Position numbers and translations under genes: made by a program. From Euryarchaeota archaeon UBA202 (GTDB taxonomy: Archaea; Thermoplasmatota; E2; UBA202): a stretch of DNA of 64,000 nucleotides. Below are positions 17,927 through 26,390 of the stretch, in pieces. The stretch is from contig DAQA01000013.1 in the NCBI GenBank assembly GCA_002502685.1, positions 8,181 to 72,180 on the forward strand, read 5' to 3'. The notes beneath the pieces are model-generated. The model searched no databases. It was given only the letters and a program-made list of their open reading frames with translations, and was not told the origin of the DNA. Position 1 is the stretch's first letter. Every line of letters starts with the position of its first letter.

Positions 17927-19222
17927 TTAGGGATATACTCTTCTGACCAAGCGGGGGAAAGGCGTCATGTCTCGGATATGTTCCTGTTGGGTAATCCAGC
18001 ATAACAATCGTTCAATACCCATGCCAAAACCAGAGTGAGGAATGGATCCAAAACGTCGAAGATCAAAAAACCATTCATAATTCTCCAGCTTCGCACCTTG
18101 TTTTTTAAGTCGCATTTTCATGGATGAGATGTCCTCGGATCGTTGGCTGCCCCCAATAATTTCACCATATCCTTGGGGGGCTAACATATCGGAACATTCA
18201 ACTGTTTTCCCATCTGGGGATAATTTCATATAAAATGCTTTAATTTCCTGGGGGAAATGAGTAATAAACAAGGGCTTTTCCTCCCCGACTGTAAGAACTT
18301 TTTCTTGGGATACACCAAAATCATCACCCCAGGTGAAATCAAATCCTTTTTTTTGTAAACGGGTAACGGCTTCTTTGTACGTAATTTTTGGAAAGGGCGG
18401 GGTTATCTTTTGAAGGTCCAAGGGATTACATCCGAGAGCTTCAAGATTGGATGTGCATGCCGTGCTGATGTTTTGGCATACGTAACTGATAAGTTCTTCT
18501 TGCAAGGCCATGTTTTGATTGTTATCAAGCCAGGCCTCTTCTGCTTCAAGATGCCAGTATTCTATGAGATGACGTCGCGTCCGGGATTTTTCAGCTCGAA
18601 AAGAGGGAGTAAGACACCAAACTCTTTCTAAGGAAAAAATCAATGCTTCAAGATACATCTGAGCGGTTTGGGATAAAAAGGCCTTTTGATCAAAATATTT
18701 GAAGGTAAAGGCTGTTGCTCCCCCCTCTGCAGCATTAGTGGTAATAACAGAGGGAGTTGTCTCAAAAAAATCATGTGTAGCAAACCAGTCCCGTATTATG
18801 CGGAGGAGAGATGCTTTAATCTTCATTATGTGAGTGAGTTGCTGGGAGCGAACCCAGAGATGCCTATGGTCAAGCAAGATTTCGGTGCTGTGTTGTTCTG
18901 TTATGGGAAAGATATCAGCAGAATTAATAACCGTAAAACTCTCCGGATGGATTTCCCATCCACCCGGGGCTCTTTTATCCTTAATAACCTGTCCTTCTAG
19001 AGACACAGAGGATTCAATTAATGCCTTCTTTGCCGCCTCGAATTCATCATCCGGTATTCCCCCTTTTTCAATTGTGACCTGGATTATACCCGTGGCATCC
19101 CGTACTTGAAGAAAAATGAGTTTTCCACTACTTCGGGTACGATGAATCCATCCCCGTATCCGTACCTTTTCCCCTGTTTTCCCTGAAAGGATATTATCTA
19201 TCCTGTCCCATATCTGTGCCAT
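17927..19222 (-). CDS. asnS: Asparaginyl-tRNA synthetase
   Basis: Class IIb synthetase that charges tRNA-Asn. The N-terminal OB-fold (VRIRGWIHRTRSSGKLIFLQVRD) binds the anticodon. The catalytic core has motif 2 FRAEKSRTRRHLIEYWH and motif 3 GFGMGIERLLCW. The sequence after motif 2 (HLIEYWHLEAE) is the AsnRS rather than AspRS pattern, where archaeal AspRS has a HLNE-type variant. At 431 residues it has the usual length. Downstream on the same strand is pfdB. Confidence 0.9.
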   Translation of the reverse strand: MAQIWDRIDNILSGKTGEKVRIRGWIHRTRSSGKLIFLQVRDATGIIQVTIEKGGIPDDEFEAAKKALIESSVSLEGQVIKDKRAPGGWEIHPESFTVINSADIFPITEQHSTEILLDHRHLWVRSQQLTHIMKIKASLLRIIRDWFATHDFFETTPSVITTNAAEGGATAFTFKYFDQKAFLSQTAQMYLEALIFSLERVWCLTPSFRAEKSRTRRHLIEYWHLEAEEAWLDNNQNMALQEELISYVCQNISTACTSNLEALGCNPLDLQKITPPFPKITYKEAVTRLQKKGFDFTWGDDFGVSQEKVLTVGEEKPLFITHFPQEIKAFYMKLSPDGKTVECSDMLAPQGYGEIIGGSQRSEDISSMKMRLKKQGAKLENYEWFFDLRRFGSIPHSGFGMGIERLLCWITQQEHIRDMTPFPRLVRRVYP

Positions 19223-19385
19223 TTTACTACAAATAAGGTATCCTCATAAAATCTTTTGTGTTCGCAAACCAAGATATATTAGCCTAGGGATAGGTTATAT
19301 AGAAACAAATGGGGGTGCTGTAGCATAATGAAACAGCAGAGGAGTTGGCCACCTTAGTATTTTTTTTCTTCTAAAATTTTACAGA

Positions 19386-19757
19386 CTAAATGGTATATTT
19401 CAGCTCGTCCGTATCCTTCATTGGAATAGCGTTGCCGTACTTTTTTACCACTTCTTTGACCAGGGGATCACCCATTTCTTGTATAATTTCCCGTATGATT
19501 TCTTCTAATCCTGTTTGCCGTACCGAACTGGAAACATAAACATGGATCTCTTTTAGGGCAGCAATAATTTCTATGATGGAAAGAAATAAAACAAAACCTG
19601 AGGCTAGAATAATGAGTTCATCATGATGGATAATGGAATAATAAAATATTTCAGCATCGGCAAGTAAGACAATAAAGGGAATGATTAAAACTATTTTTTC
19701 CCAACGTGTAGCACTCCCTAGTTCTTCAAGGAATTTCCTGCAATACCTATGCCTCAT
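19386..19757 (-). CDS. Small membrane protein of the OPT/PqqD operon, unknown function
   Basis: A 123-residue protein with two predicted membrane helices (IVLIIPFIVLLADAEIFYY and ELIILASGFVLFLSIIEIIAAL) followed by a soluble acidic/basic helical tail containing REIIQEMGDP. I do not recognise a family. It starts three bases after the stop of the PqqD-like gene and closes the operon OPT transporter, PqqD-like protein, membrane protein, so it probably acts with them at the membrane. Confidence 0.7.
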   Translation of the reverse strand: MRHRYCRKFLEELGSATRWEKIVLIIPFIVLLADAEIFYYSIIHHDELIILASGFVLFLSIIEIIAALKEIHVYVSSSVRQTGLEEIIREIIQEMGDPLVKEVVKKYGNAIPMKDTDELKYTI

Positions 19758-19760
19758 TGT

Positions 19761-20129
19761 TTAGGTTATGGAATAATCCTCAATAATCTTTTCGGAAGAC
19801 TCCAGAGAGATGAGATTATTTTTTTCTAGATCATATAAAAATTGTACCAGTCTTTCCTCAAGGTTTTCTTCACCAAAATTATTTTTTATAGACGTAAGGA
19901 TGTTCTCTACGGAATGATGGCCATCACAGTATTTCCACACAAATGATCCAAGATGATCAAGATGGAGCAAAATATGGGGATCACGGCGAAGTAGCCGGCA
20001 GAATAGTTTCCCAATTGTTCCCTGAAATTTAGGGACCTTGATGCGGACATGATCTTCCTGACTAAACCATTCTGCTTGCCGGAGAGGAAGAGATGTTTTC
20101 TTAATGGAATATAATTTATGCTTGGGCAT
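19761..20129 (-). CDS. PqqD-like protein coupled to an OPT transporter
   Basis: About 122 residues matching the PqqD/RRE fold: VRIKVPKF, LHLDHLGSFVWKYCDG, then HSVENILTSIKNNFG and a C-terminal helix pair ending LEKNNLISLE. PqqD domains bind short peptides in ribosomal peptide-modification pathways. The ATG chosen (MPKHKLY) overlaps the end of the OPT gene by 14 bases; the frame extends 16 codons further upstream but those residues lie inside the transporter gene. No radical SAM maturase or precursor peptide was seen nearby, so a role in recognising a transported peptide is inference. Confidence 0.75.
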   Translation of the reverse strand: MPKHKLYSIKKTSLPLRQAEWFSQEDHVRIKVPKFQGTIGKLFCRLLRRDPHILLHLDHLGSFVWKYCDGHHSVENILTSIKNNFGEENLEERLVQFLYDLEKNNLISLESSEKIIEDYSIT

Positions 20130-22131
20130 TCCCTTTTCCTTGGGCCTTGGTAAACTCCCGGAGAACAAGATACCCAATCAAAAAGGCAATATAACACCAC
20201 ACTAAAAGACCAGGCCATGAGGGTGCCACATTGAAAACCTTGAGATCTATACTTCCAATGATAAGAAATGCGGCAATAACACCCATTAATGCCTCTCCTG
20301 CAATCAATCCCGCGGTAAACAAAATTCCTGTTCTTCGCGCCTTTTCCTTGGGATTCACTCCTTTTTGTTTAACCGCCATTTCCCAGTCACCAATTTCTTC
20401 TTCATCACTTTGGGGTGACCTTTTATCAATTATTCTATCAACGACTGCCCGGACACCACCCCCTACAAAAATGGGGATGGTAAGAGAAAAGGGAAGATAG
20501 GTACCGATGGCAACCGGGAGAACAGGAAGATCCATAAGGATAAGTATGATGGCAAGAACAGCACCAGCAATCACATATGGCCAAATCATTTCACCTCCGA
20601 GGACACCACGGACTACACCAGCCATAAGAAATGCCTGCGGGGCAGGAAGATTGGGGCTTCCAATGGTATAGGCCGAATGTAGAGAGGCAACCACAAGGCC
20701 TAATATGGGAGCGGCAGCAATGACTCCAACCATCTCGGCAACCTGCATTTTCCACGGTGTGGCACCAATCATATGACCCGAGGACATGGATTGGAGAACA
20801 TCTCCTGAAATAGCAGCGGCGCAACACACAACAGCTGCCATTCCAATTACAATGGCCATACCGCCAGCACCAGTGATACCGAAGGCCAATAAAATGAGAC
20901 TGACAAAGAGAAGAACAGAAACAGTGACCCCGGAGATGGGGTTATTAGATGACCCAAGAAGACCCGCCATATAACCTGCTATTGCTGATGCTACAAAGGC
21001 TACCAATAAGAGAAGAGCAGCCATAAATGCAGATAGAGCTACAAGATCAGAAATCCAGGTATATAAAAGAAACATGGGTATCACCATGAGGGCAATGGCC
21101 AAAAAAACTTTTTTGTAGGCAAGATCTTGATTTGTTCTCTTTTTTGACCCTGTATCTCCCCCCCGGATACCCGTGACTGCTTCCTTGATACCACTGACTA
21201 AATTATTTCTTAAACTCCAAATAGTCCACAGTCCTCCCACGACCATGGCGCCTACACCGATATATCTTACCTGATCACCCCAGATAGTATAAAACCCGCC
21301 CAGAAGGGGACCAAGGTTGGCATATTGCCCTATAGGTTCAGGTAATCCACTGGCGAGGATAATCAGGGGTGTAATAATCACCCAGCTGATCAGGCCTCCA
21401 CACAGAACAAAAGATGCAATACGGGGACCAATGATATATCCAACACCCAAGAGGGCTGGAGATGAGGCCACCCCGCCATAGAGATATCCTTTACTGGTTT
21501 TCCCCAAGATGGTGTATTTTCCTATGGAGATAATATCTTCGGTAACACCCCGGAAAAGATTAAGGGAAACCTGGCAAAATTTTACCAGAGCGGCCAACAG
21601 GGCACCCACCGGCATCCATATACTTTGGCCACCACCTTTATTTGTTTTCTTTTCTCCTCCTTCTCCTACGGTTGTTGTTAATACCGCTGCGACGGCAATA
21701 CCTTCCGGGAAAGGAAGATCAGTTTGGACAATTAATGCTCTGCGCAGTGGAACCATCCAGAGTACCCCTAAAATTCCGCCAATTAAGGCAATAACGGTTG
21801 TTTCCAGATAATGAATGTCTTCCCATACCCCTAGAACAACAAGAGCAGGGATGGTAAAGATAATTCCGGCTGCCAGGGCTTCACCGGCTGCTGTTCCCAT
21901 CATTCCCAGGTTGACTTCAAGGATGGTTCCTTTAAAGGGTTTAAGTATTGCAAGGGACATGATCGCCCCTGGTATGGCAGCAGAAACCGTCATACCCGCA
22001 TAAAGACCAAGATACGCATTGGCGGATCCCATCACTATGGCAAGGAGCATGCCCACGAGAATTGCTTTTAATGTTAATTCGGGGATGATACGCTCTGAGG
22101 GTATAAATGACTGAAAATCTTCCCGGGACAT
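20116..22131 (-). CDS. OPT-family oligopeptide transporter
   Basis: A 671-residue polytopic membrane protein of the OPT family (oligopeptides or metal-chelate uptake). It begins with the family segment ELTLKAILVGMLLAIVMGSANAYLGLYAG and contains repeated hydrophobic helices, GLLGSSNNPISGVTVS and the conserved TPWKMQVAEM region, about 16 membrane segments in all. A good Shine-Dalgarno AGGAGG precedes the ATG, and a TATA box (GGTATATAAAACG) with an upstream 10-bp palindrome lies about 50 bases before it. It is the first gene of an operon with a PqqD-like protein and a small membrane protein. Peptide import fits the secreted proteases in this window. Confidence 0.92.
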   Translation of the reverse strand: MSREDFQSFIPSERIIPELTLKAILVGMLLAIVMGSANAYLGLYAGMTVSAAIPGAIMSLAILKPFKGTILEVNLGMMGTAAGEALAAGIIFTIPALVVLGVWEDIHYLETTVIALIGGILGVLWMVPLRRALIVQTDLPFPEGIAVAAVLTTTVGEGGEKKTNKGGGQSIWMPVGALLAALVKFCQVSLNLFRGVTEDIISIGKYTILGKTSKGYLYGGVASSPALLGVGYIIGPRIASFVLCGGLISWVIITPLIILASGLPEPIGQYANLGPLLGGFYTIWGDQVRYIGVGAMVVGGLWTIWSLRNNLVSGIKEAVTGIRGGDTGSKKRTNQDLAYKKVFLAIALMVIPMFLLYTWISDLVALSAFMAALLLLVAFVASAIAGYMAGLLGSSNNPISGVTVSVLLFVSLILLAFGITGAGGMAIVIGMAAVVCCAAAISGDVLQSMSSGHMIGATPWKMQVAEMVGVIAAAPILGLVVASLHSAYTIGSPNLPAPQAFLMAGVVRGVLGGEMIWPYVIAGAVLAIILILMDLPVLPVAIGTYLPFSLTIPIFVGGGVRAVVDRIIDKRSPQSDEEEIGDWEMAVKQKGVNPKEKARRTGILFTAGLIAGEALMGVIAAFLIIGSIDLKVFNVAPSWPGLLVWCYIAFLIGYLVLREFTKAQGKGNAQA

Positions 22132-22171
22132 GGCATTCCTCCTTTCTATAATCCCACTTAGTTTTATAAAT

Positions 22172-22222
22172 CCATCGTTTTATATACCTGTTGGACAAAA
22201 CCCCCCAAAAATGGGGGGTTTT
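22172..22222 (-). promoter_or_regulatory. OPT operon promoter: palindrome plus TATA box, repeated at 31.0 kb
   Basis: Reading on the minus strand, a perfect palindrome with 10-bp arms (AAAACCCCCC / GGGGGGTTTT around a 6-base centre) is followed after 10 bases by TATATAAAACGATGG. The same arrangement occurs in the opposite orientation at 31010-31061 with an 11-base gap. The palindrome sits where archaeal activators bind, just upstream of the BRE/TATA, so it is probably an operator. Confidence 0.6.
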
Positions 22223-22531
22223 ATAAAACTGCAGCTATAGGCAGGGTTGTATTTTTGTGGCATAGGGTTGTTCACAAGGGTTGTTCGCCATGATAACCAC
22301 CATTGCATCAAGAACAAGCATACCTTGTACAATCATCATTGTTGTTAAGGCTTGTTCACCATAATAATTTGACCCTTATCTTTTAAAAACAACAAACCCT
22401 ATTCTCATTTAATGGAGAAAAAAAACAGTTTTCATAGCGGGACTCACATTAGGAATTTTATTATGTTTAATAGGAGCTTTCTTAATGATTTTTGACACCT
22501 TCCCTTTATCTGCAAGAATAACGATTGTTAA
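22223..22531. other. Intergenic region with degenerate membrane-protein frame
   Basis: No intact gene is seen. Short imperfect repeats of TTGTTCACC/TTGTTCGCC types occur between 22266 and 22352. From the ATG at 22412 on the plus strand, a frame reading MEKK then stops after 27 codons. Removing one A from the run of eight A at 22416 would give MEKKTVFIAGLTLGILLCL and a longer hydrophobic stretch, so a small membrane-protein start, frameshifted, may be present. Confidence 0.35.
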
Positions 22532-22774
22532 AGTGTCATTTATATTTTCCATCGTCACGAAGGCAACAACATGGAGCATAAAGATTCCCTGGGTAATGTG
22601 GAATTCGATGACTACATGAAAAACTTTAATAACCTGGTTTTGAACTATTTTCCCAGTAAAAAGGTGACAAATCTTTATTATTGCGGCCACTACACCCATC
22701 CAGGGATCGGTGTCCCCGTAACTTTGATTTCTTCCCAGTTGGCGACACAAAAAATAGTCGATTCCCTAAAATAA
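22532..22774 (+). pseudogene. C-terminal remnant of a phytoene-desaturase-like FAD oxidoreductase
   Basis: After an in-frame TAA the frame reads HRHEGNNMEHKDS, then LYYCGHYTHPGIGVPVTLI and ends IVDSLK. The GHYTHPGIGVP stretch is the conserved C-terminal FAD-binding motif of COG1233/CrtI-type oxidoreductases. About 80 residues remain of a protein that is normally about 450-500; the N-terminal Rossmann domain is absent from the window. It is therefore a decayed or rearranged copy. An internal ATG (22571) could still initiate a 67-residue peptide but a function is unlikely. Confidence 0.6.
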
Positions 22775-22785
22775 AAAACTGTCTT

Positions 22786-23649
22786 TCAGTTAAACAATTT
22801 TCCCGTTATTTTCGTCCACATCTTACTGATTCTCTCAGCGATCTCTCCCTTTGAGAATTCTATAATAGTCTTTTCATCTACCATGGCGTCAGTTACAACA
22901 CTATCATATGGTAGCTTTCCTACAATCTCGATATTCTTTTTGTTACAGTAGCTCTCAATTTTTTTTGTATTTTCGGTATTGATGTCATATTTATTAATGC
23001 ACACAACAGCACGAAGATGAAAATAGTGTGCCACACCCAGGATTCGGTCAAAATCATGTATGGCAGAAAGTGTTGGCTCGGTAACAATCAACACGAGATC
23101 AACACCAGTTAATGAGGATATCACAGGACAGCCAATACCCGGAGGCCCATCAATAATTATCAGTTCTTTCTTTTTTTCCTGGGCAATCATTTTTGCATTA
23201 TTTCTTACCACCGTGACTAGTTTTCCGGATGCCTCCTCGGCAGTGTTTAACCTGGCGTGAGCCATTGGTCCAAATCGTGTCTCAGAAATATAGGCGATAC
23301 CTGATTCCCGTTCAACCATTGTGATGGCATCAACAGGGCATACATAGGCACAAACACCGCATCCCTCGCAAGCTTCCGTAATGAGGTTGATGTCTTCATC
23401 AATGGCATCAAAATTACACAATTCATAACATTTTTTACAACCTATACAGCGGTCCTTGTTAATGTGGGCGATCTTTAATCCATGAAATATTGTCGACTCT
23501 AAGACCCGAGGTTTGAGAATTAGATGCAGATCTGCAGCGTCAACATCGCAATCAGCAAGAACAGCATTGTTTGCAAGAGATGCAAACGCAGCTGTGATCG
23601 AGGTTTTTCCTGTTCCCCCTTTCCCACTGATTACAGTTACTTGTTTCAT
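22786..23649 (-). CDS. MinD-family ATPase with inserted ferredoxin domain (second copy)
   Basis: P-loop ATPase of the COG1149 type: deviant Walker A GKGGTGKTS at residues 8-16, then an inserted 2[4Fe-4S] ferredoxin (CIGCKKCYELC and CEGCGVCAYVCP), then Walker B-like IIIDGPPGIGCP. Members are proposed to load or insert metal clusters. The ATG (MKQVTVIS) overlaps the TGA of the preceding gene (ATGA); an upstream in-frame ATG lies inside that gene and is rejected. It is the last gene of a DUF89, ATPase, ATPase chain, each overlapping the next by four bases, so stoichiometric coupling, possibly a heterodimer, is likely. Confidence 0.87.
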   Translation of the reverse strand: MKQVTVISGKGGTGKTSITAAFASLANNAVLADCDVDAADLHLILKPRVLESTIFHGLKIAHINKDRCIGCKKCYELCNFDAIDEDINLITEACEGCGVCAYVCPVDAITMVERESGIAYISETRFGPMAHARLNTAEEASGKLVTVVRNNAKMIAQEKKKELIIIDGPPGIGCPVISSLTGVDLVLIVTEPTLSAIHDFDRILGVAHYFHLRAVVCINKYDINTENTKKIESYCNKKNIEIVGKLPYDSVVTDAMVDEKTIIEFSKGEIAERISKMWTKITGKLFN

Positions 23650-24482
23650 TTCTTTACCTCTGCTTGTATTTTGTTGAAAAGATCGCAAAACCGTTGTCTC
23701 CATTCAGGTAACTCAGTCACAAAGGGGATGCCATTGGAATAGAGATTTGCAATTTTTTCACTATGGGGTATTTTCATTAAAATAGGTATTTTTTCTTTCT
23801 GGCAGTAATCCTCAACTTTTCTATATCCAATACCGTCTCGATTAATAATAACTCCAAACGGTATTTTTAGATACCTGATCACCTCCACGGCTAGTTTAAG
23901 ATCATGCAGGCCAAAGGGTGTGGGCTCAGTTACCAGTATACAATAATCTGAACCATTAACCGCTTCAATAACGGGGCAAGACGTACCGGGAGGCGCATCA
24001 AGAATGACCCGCTTATCTCTCGTTATTCTTCGTTTCAAGGCTTTAATTACAGGGATAGCTTGAATTTCGCCCACATTTAATAATCCATGGTAAAAATCAA
24101 GTCCATCTGCCATACCATGTTCAATCAATCCTACAACTCGTTTATCCCAGCTAATAGCATTCCATGGGCACACAAGTTTACATCCTCCACATGAATGGCA
24201 TAATTCGGGAAAAACAAGAATATCGGTGGGTACAACAGCCAAGGCATTATACATACAGAACTCAGAACATTTTCCACAAAAATCACAAAGAGTCTTATCG
24301 ATTTTGGGTATATCCACGGAGATTTCTTTCCGTTCATGTATAGGTGCATTAAGAAAAATATTTGCATTTGGTTCTTCCACATCACAATCGATAAGCTGTA
24401 CCCCCTCAAGACTTAATGCAAGGTTCGTGGCAACTGTTGTTTTTCCTGTTCCCCCCTTCCCGCTGGCAATGGAAATAATCAT
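23646..24482 (-). CDS. MinD-family ATPase with inserted ferredoxin domain (first copy)
   Basis: Paralogue of the next gene: Walker A GKGGTGKTT at residues 8-16, ferredoxin insert with CDFCGKCSEFC and CHSCGGCKLVCP, and LDAPPGTSCP as the later switch region. The 278-residue length is usual for COG1149. The start overlaps the DUF89 stop by four bases and the stop overlaps the next start by four bases. Such pairs commonly occur in anaerobes next to NifX/NifB-like proteins, as here, and are thought to handle Fe-S or Fe-Mo type clusters; the client is unknown. Confidence 0.87.
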   Translation of the reverse strand: MIISIASGKGGTGKTTVATNLALSLEGVQLIDCDVEEPNANIFLNAPIHERKEISVDIPKIDKTLCDFCGKCSEFCMYNALAVVPTDILVFPELCHSCGGCKLVCPWNAISWDKRVVGLIEHGMADGLDFYHGLLNVGEIQAIPVIKALKRRITRDKRVILDAPPGTSCPVIEAVNGSDYCILVTEPTPFGLHDLKLAVEVIRYLKIPFGVIINRDGIGYRKVEDYCQKEKIPILMKIPHSEKIANLYSNGIPFVTELPEWRQRFCDLFNKIQAEVKK

Positions 24483-25342
24483 TTTTGTACCCTGAAAATA
24501 AGATCACCTACTTTAGCATCCATATCTTGAGCCACCAACGGACATTTTACCAACAGCAAGAAAAAAATCTCTCGTTTCACATTATTTAATGATTCATAAT
24601 TCCCCTGGCCCTTTGCAATAACTAGATCATCATGGTTAAAATGCTCTAAAAACTCCTTGGATACAGTTGTTAGTAGTATACCGGGTGATGATTCAGTATG
24701 GCCAGCATCTGCAGAAATAACTTTTGCCAAGCTGTCAATCCCTGCTTTTTTTGCATCGGTAATGGTTGCATCATTGAGTATGGGGTTTGCCTTTACCACA
24801 TAGGTTATCTCTTTATTTCTTGGTGCAAACTCTTCTAGGAGTAATTTATCAAAGAATATTTCGCCTGCATTGTCAGCAAGGTAAAGAATAGTCTTGGCGT
24901 CATTTAGCACTTTTTTAAATCGTGGATATGCCGTATTTATGATTCTTTTTTTTAGGGAGTCATTAATCATGGTGTTAACATTAAATCTCATCACAGAACC
25001 AAAATCTATGGCATTTCCAACAATGGCGAGTTTAATGGCGGTAAGAAGAGAATCGTTTGACGTGCGAATCATCTCTTTAAGCTGGGGATACAACTTCTCT
25101 GCCATGATATTTGATTGTTTCTTTACATTCTTGTAGGGATCATGACATTTGGTTATCTTGCGTACAATTGCATGCACCTTTTTTGATGCTACCGGCGGCG
25201 GATTGTCAAATGAGAGTGTTTGAAGATATCTTAAAACTTCTTTCATCACTTGGGTATGCACGGCTTCATCCATCGTTACCATACGTGTCGCCTCTAGCGA
25301 CTGTCTGATAAAACAAGGTATGCAATCAAGGTATGTTTTCAT
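24479..25342 (-). CDS. DUF89 metal-dependent phosphatase (second copy)
   Basis: 287-residue archaeal DUF89 protein with the N-terminal CIPC pair, NAIDFGSVM, the metal motif DNAGEIFFDKLL, and VVKANPILNDAT, then VIAKGQGNYE. It is a paralogue of the copy at 5.8-6.7 kb but sits inside a metal-cluster operon, four bases overlapping the first MinD-ferredoxin ATPase. That position suggests a metabolite or nucleotide phosphatase role tied to cofactor assembly, which is inference. Confidence 0.85.
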   Translation of the reverse strand: MKTYLDCIPCFIRQSLEATRMVTMDEAVHTQVMKEVLRYLQTLSFDNPPPVASKKVHAIVRKITKCHDPYKNVKKQSNIMAEKLYPQLKEMIRTSNDSLLTAIKLAIVGNAIDFGSVMRFNVNTMINDSLKKRIINTAYPRFKKVLNDAKTILYLADNAGEIFFDKLLLEEFAPRNKEITYVVKANPILNDATITDAKKAGIDSLAKVISADAGHTESSPGILLTTVSKEFLEHFNHDDLVIAKGQGNYESLNNVKREIFFLLLVKCPLVAQDMDAKVGDLIFRVQK

Positions 25343-25375
25343 TTCATATATTTTTTTGACTTATTTATCCATTGA

Positions 25376-25750
25376 TTAATGATGACGATCTCTGAATTCA
25401 TGTTTGCCACATGCACTATTTAGAGTTGCTTTTTGAAGCGTACCCTGTTGAAACATGGTTATTGCATCACGCACTGTTCCAGAAGCTCCAATATAAACCT
25501 CGATACCTAAATTTTCAAACAAACTGATGGCGCGTCTTCCTAATCCTTGGCAGATCATCGCATTCACTCCTTCTTTTGCCATAATTTCGGGCGGGTCTCC
25601 CTGTCCTCCCATATGATGGCTCGTATTGGGAATGACCGTTACATCATCGGTTTCAAGATCAACAATAGTATAGGTAGGAACTCTTCCAAAATGTTCACCT
25701 ACGCTATCATCTAAACCCTGTTGATCTATTGTAGGTATACATACTTTCAT
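25376..25750 (-). CDS. NifX/NifB-like metal-cluster carrier (second copy)
   Basis: 124-residue protein of the dinitrogenase iron-molybdenum cofactor biosynthesis family (NifX/NafY/VnfX and the NifB tail). Key parts are VGEHFGRVPTY, TSHHMGG, and ICQGLGRRAISLFENLGIEVYIGA. The C-terminus adds CGKHEFRDRHH, a cysteine/histidine tail that could bind metal. It overlaps the upstream paralogue by four bases. No nitrogenase genes are in the window, so a general cluster-carrier role is more likely. Confidence 0.87.
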   Translation of the reverse strand: MKVCIPTIDQQGLDDSVGEHFGRVPTYTIVDLETDDVTVIPNTSHHMGGQGDPPEIMAKEGVNAMICQGLGRRAISLFENLGIEVYIGASGTVRDAITMFQQGTLQKATLNSACGKHEFRDRHH

Positions 25751-26145
25751 TGACGTTTCCCTCCGTTTACTGCTTTTTTGTCATCTCTTCCAAAGTGACT
25801 ATCCACCGTGGCACTCTCAGTTTTTTTAAGATTATCAGCTTTATATTGTTCAACAGCATCTTTTACCCTACCGCTTACGCCAGTAATCACTTCTATATTT
25901 GCTGCTTTCAATGTTTGAAAAGCATTTGGTCCAATATTTCCCGTAATTATACACTTGGCTTTTTGTTGTGCTACCCTTTGGGCAGCTTGGATTCCTGCCC
26001 CCCCCATTGCCAAGGCACTCTCATTTGATATTGCTTCTACATTCATGTCATCCGTATTGATAAACAAAAAATAGGCGCATCTTCCAAATCGAGGATCTAT
26101 TTGTGCATCCAGATTTTTTCCTGTTGATGTTATACATATTTTCAT
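25747..26145 (-). CDS. NifX/NifB-like metal-cluster carrier (first copy)
   Basis: Homologue of the next gene, about 132 residues, with IDPRFGRCAYFLFI, AMGGAGIQAAQ and IEVITGVSGRVKDAVEQY. The ATG (MKICITSTGK) lies five bases after a good Shine-Dalgarno AGGTGA; an upstream frame extension of 27 codons overlaps the zinc-ribbon gene and is rejected. The C-terminus is charged and ends VNGGKRQ. Tandem NifX-like genes are common in archaeal Mrp/MinD clusters. Confidence 0.87.
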   Translation of the reverse strand: MKICITSTGKNLDAQIDPRFGRCAYFLFINTDDMNVEAISNESALAMGGAGIQAAQRVAQQKAKCIITGNIGPNAFQTLKAANIEVITGVSGRVKDAVEQYKADNLKKTESATVDSHFGRDDKKAVNGGKRQ

Positions 26146-26189
26146 TTCATTCACCTTTGTTATGTTCCCCCACTTTTTTTTTATTTTTT

Positions 26190-26390
26190 TTATGCTCTTG
26201 TCATGGGTGCTCCGCATTTGGGACATTTTCTGTTATAGCATGGCTCACTAAGTCTATGAGGCTCTTTATGTCCACAGTTGGAACACAGGCATTCGCCACC
26301 AGGACCCATACCTACTCCCCCGCCCATGCCTCCTCTTCTTCCTCTGCCTCCGCCTAATCCTTTACTTCTTTCCTGCATCATATATTTCAC
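26190..26390 (-). CDS. Gly-rich zinc-ribbon protein of the Mrp cluster
   Basis: 66 residues: a basic N-terminus, a glycine-rich linker (GGGRGRRGGMGGGVG) and a C-terminal zinc ribbon with CLCSNCGHKEPHRLSEPC and CPKCGAPMTR. This tail is a recurrent small module beside NifX/Mrp genes in anaerobes. The start overlaps the Mrp stop by four bases, so it is translated with Mrp. Function unknown; a metal-binding accessory is likely. Confidence 0.8.
   Translation of the reverse strand: MKYMMQERSKGLGGGRGRRGGMGGGVGMGPGGECLCSNCGHKEPHRLSEPCYNRKCPKCGAPMTRA

Noticed and set aside
22412..22750. A 113-residue minus-strand frame
   Set aside because: It is antisense to the desaturase-like remnant, which carries the recognisable motif.
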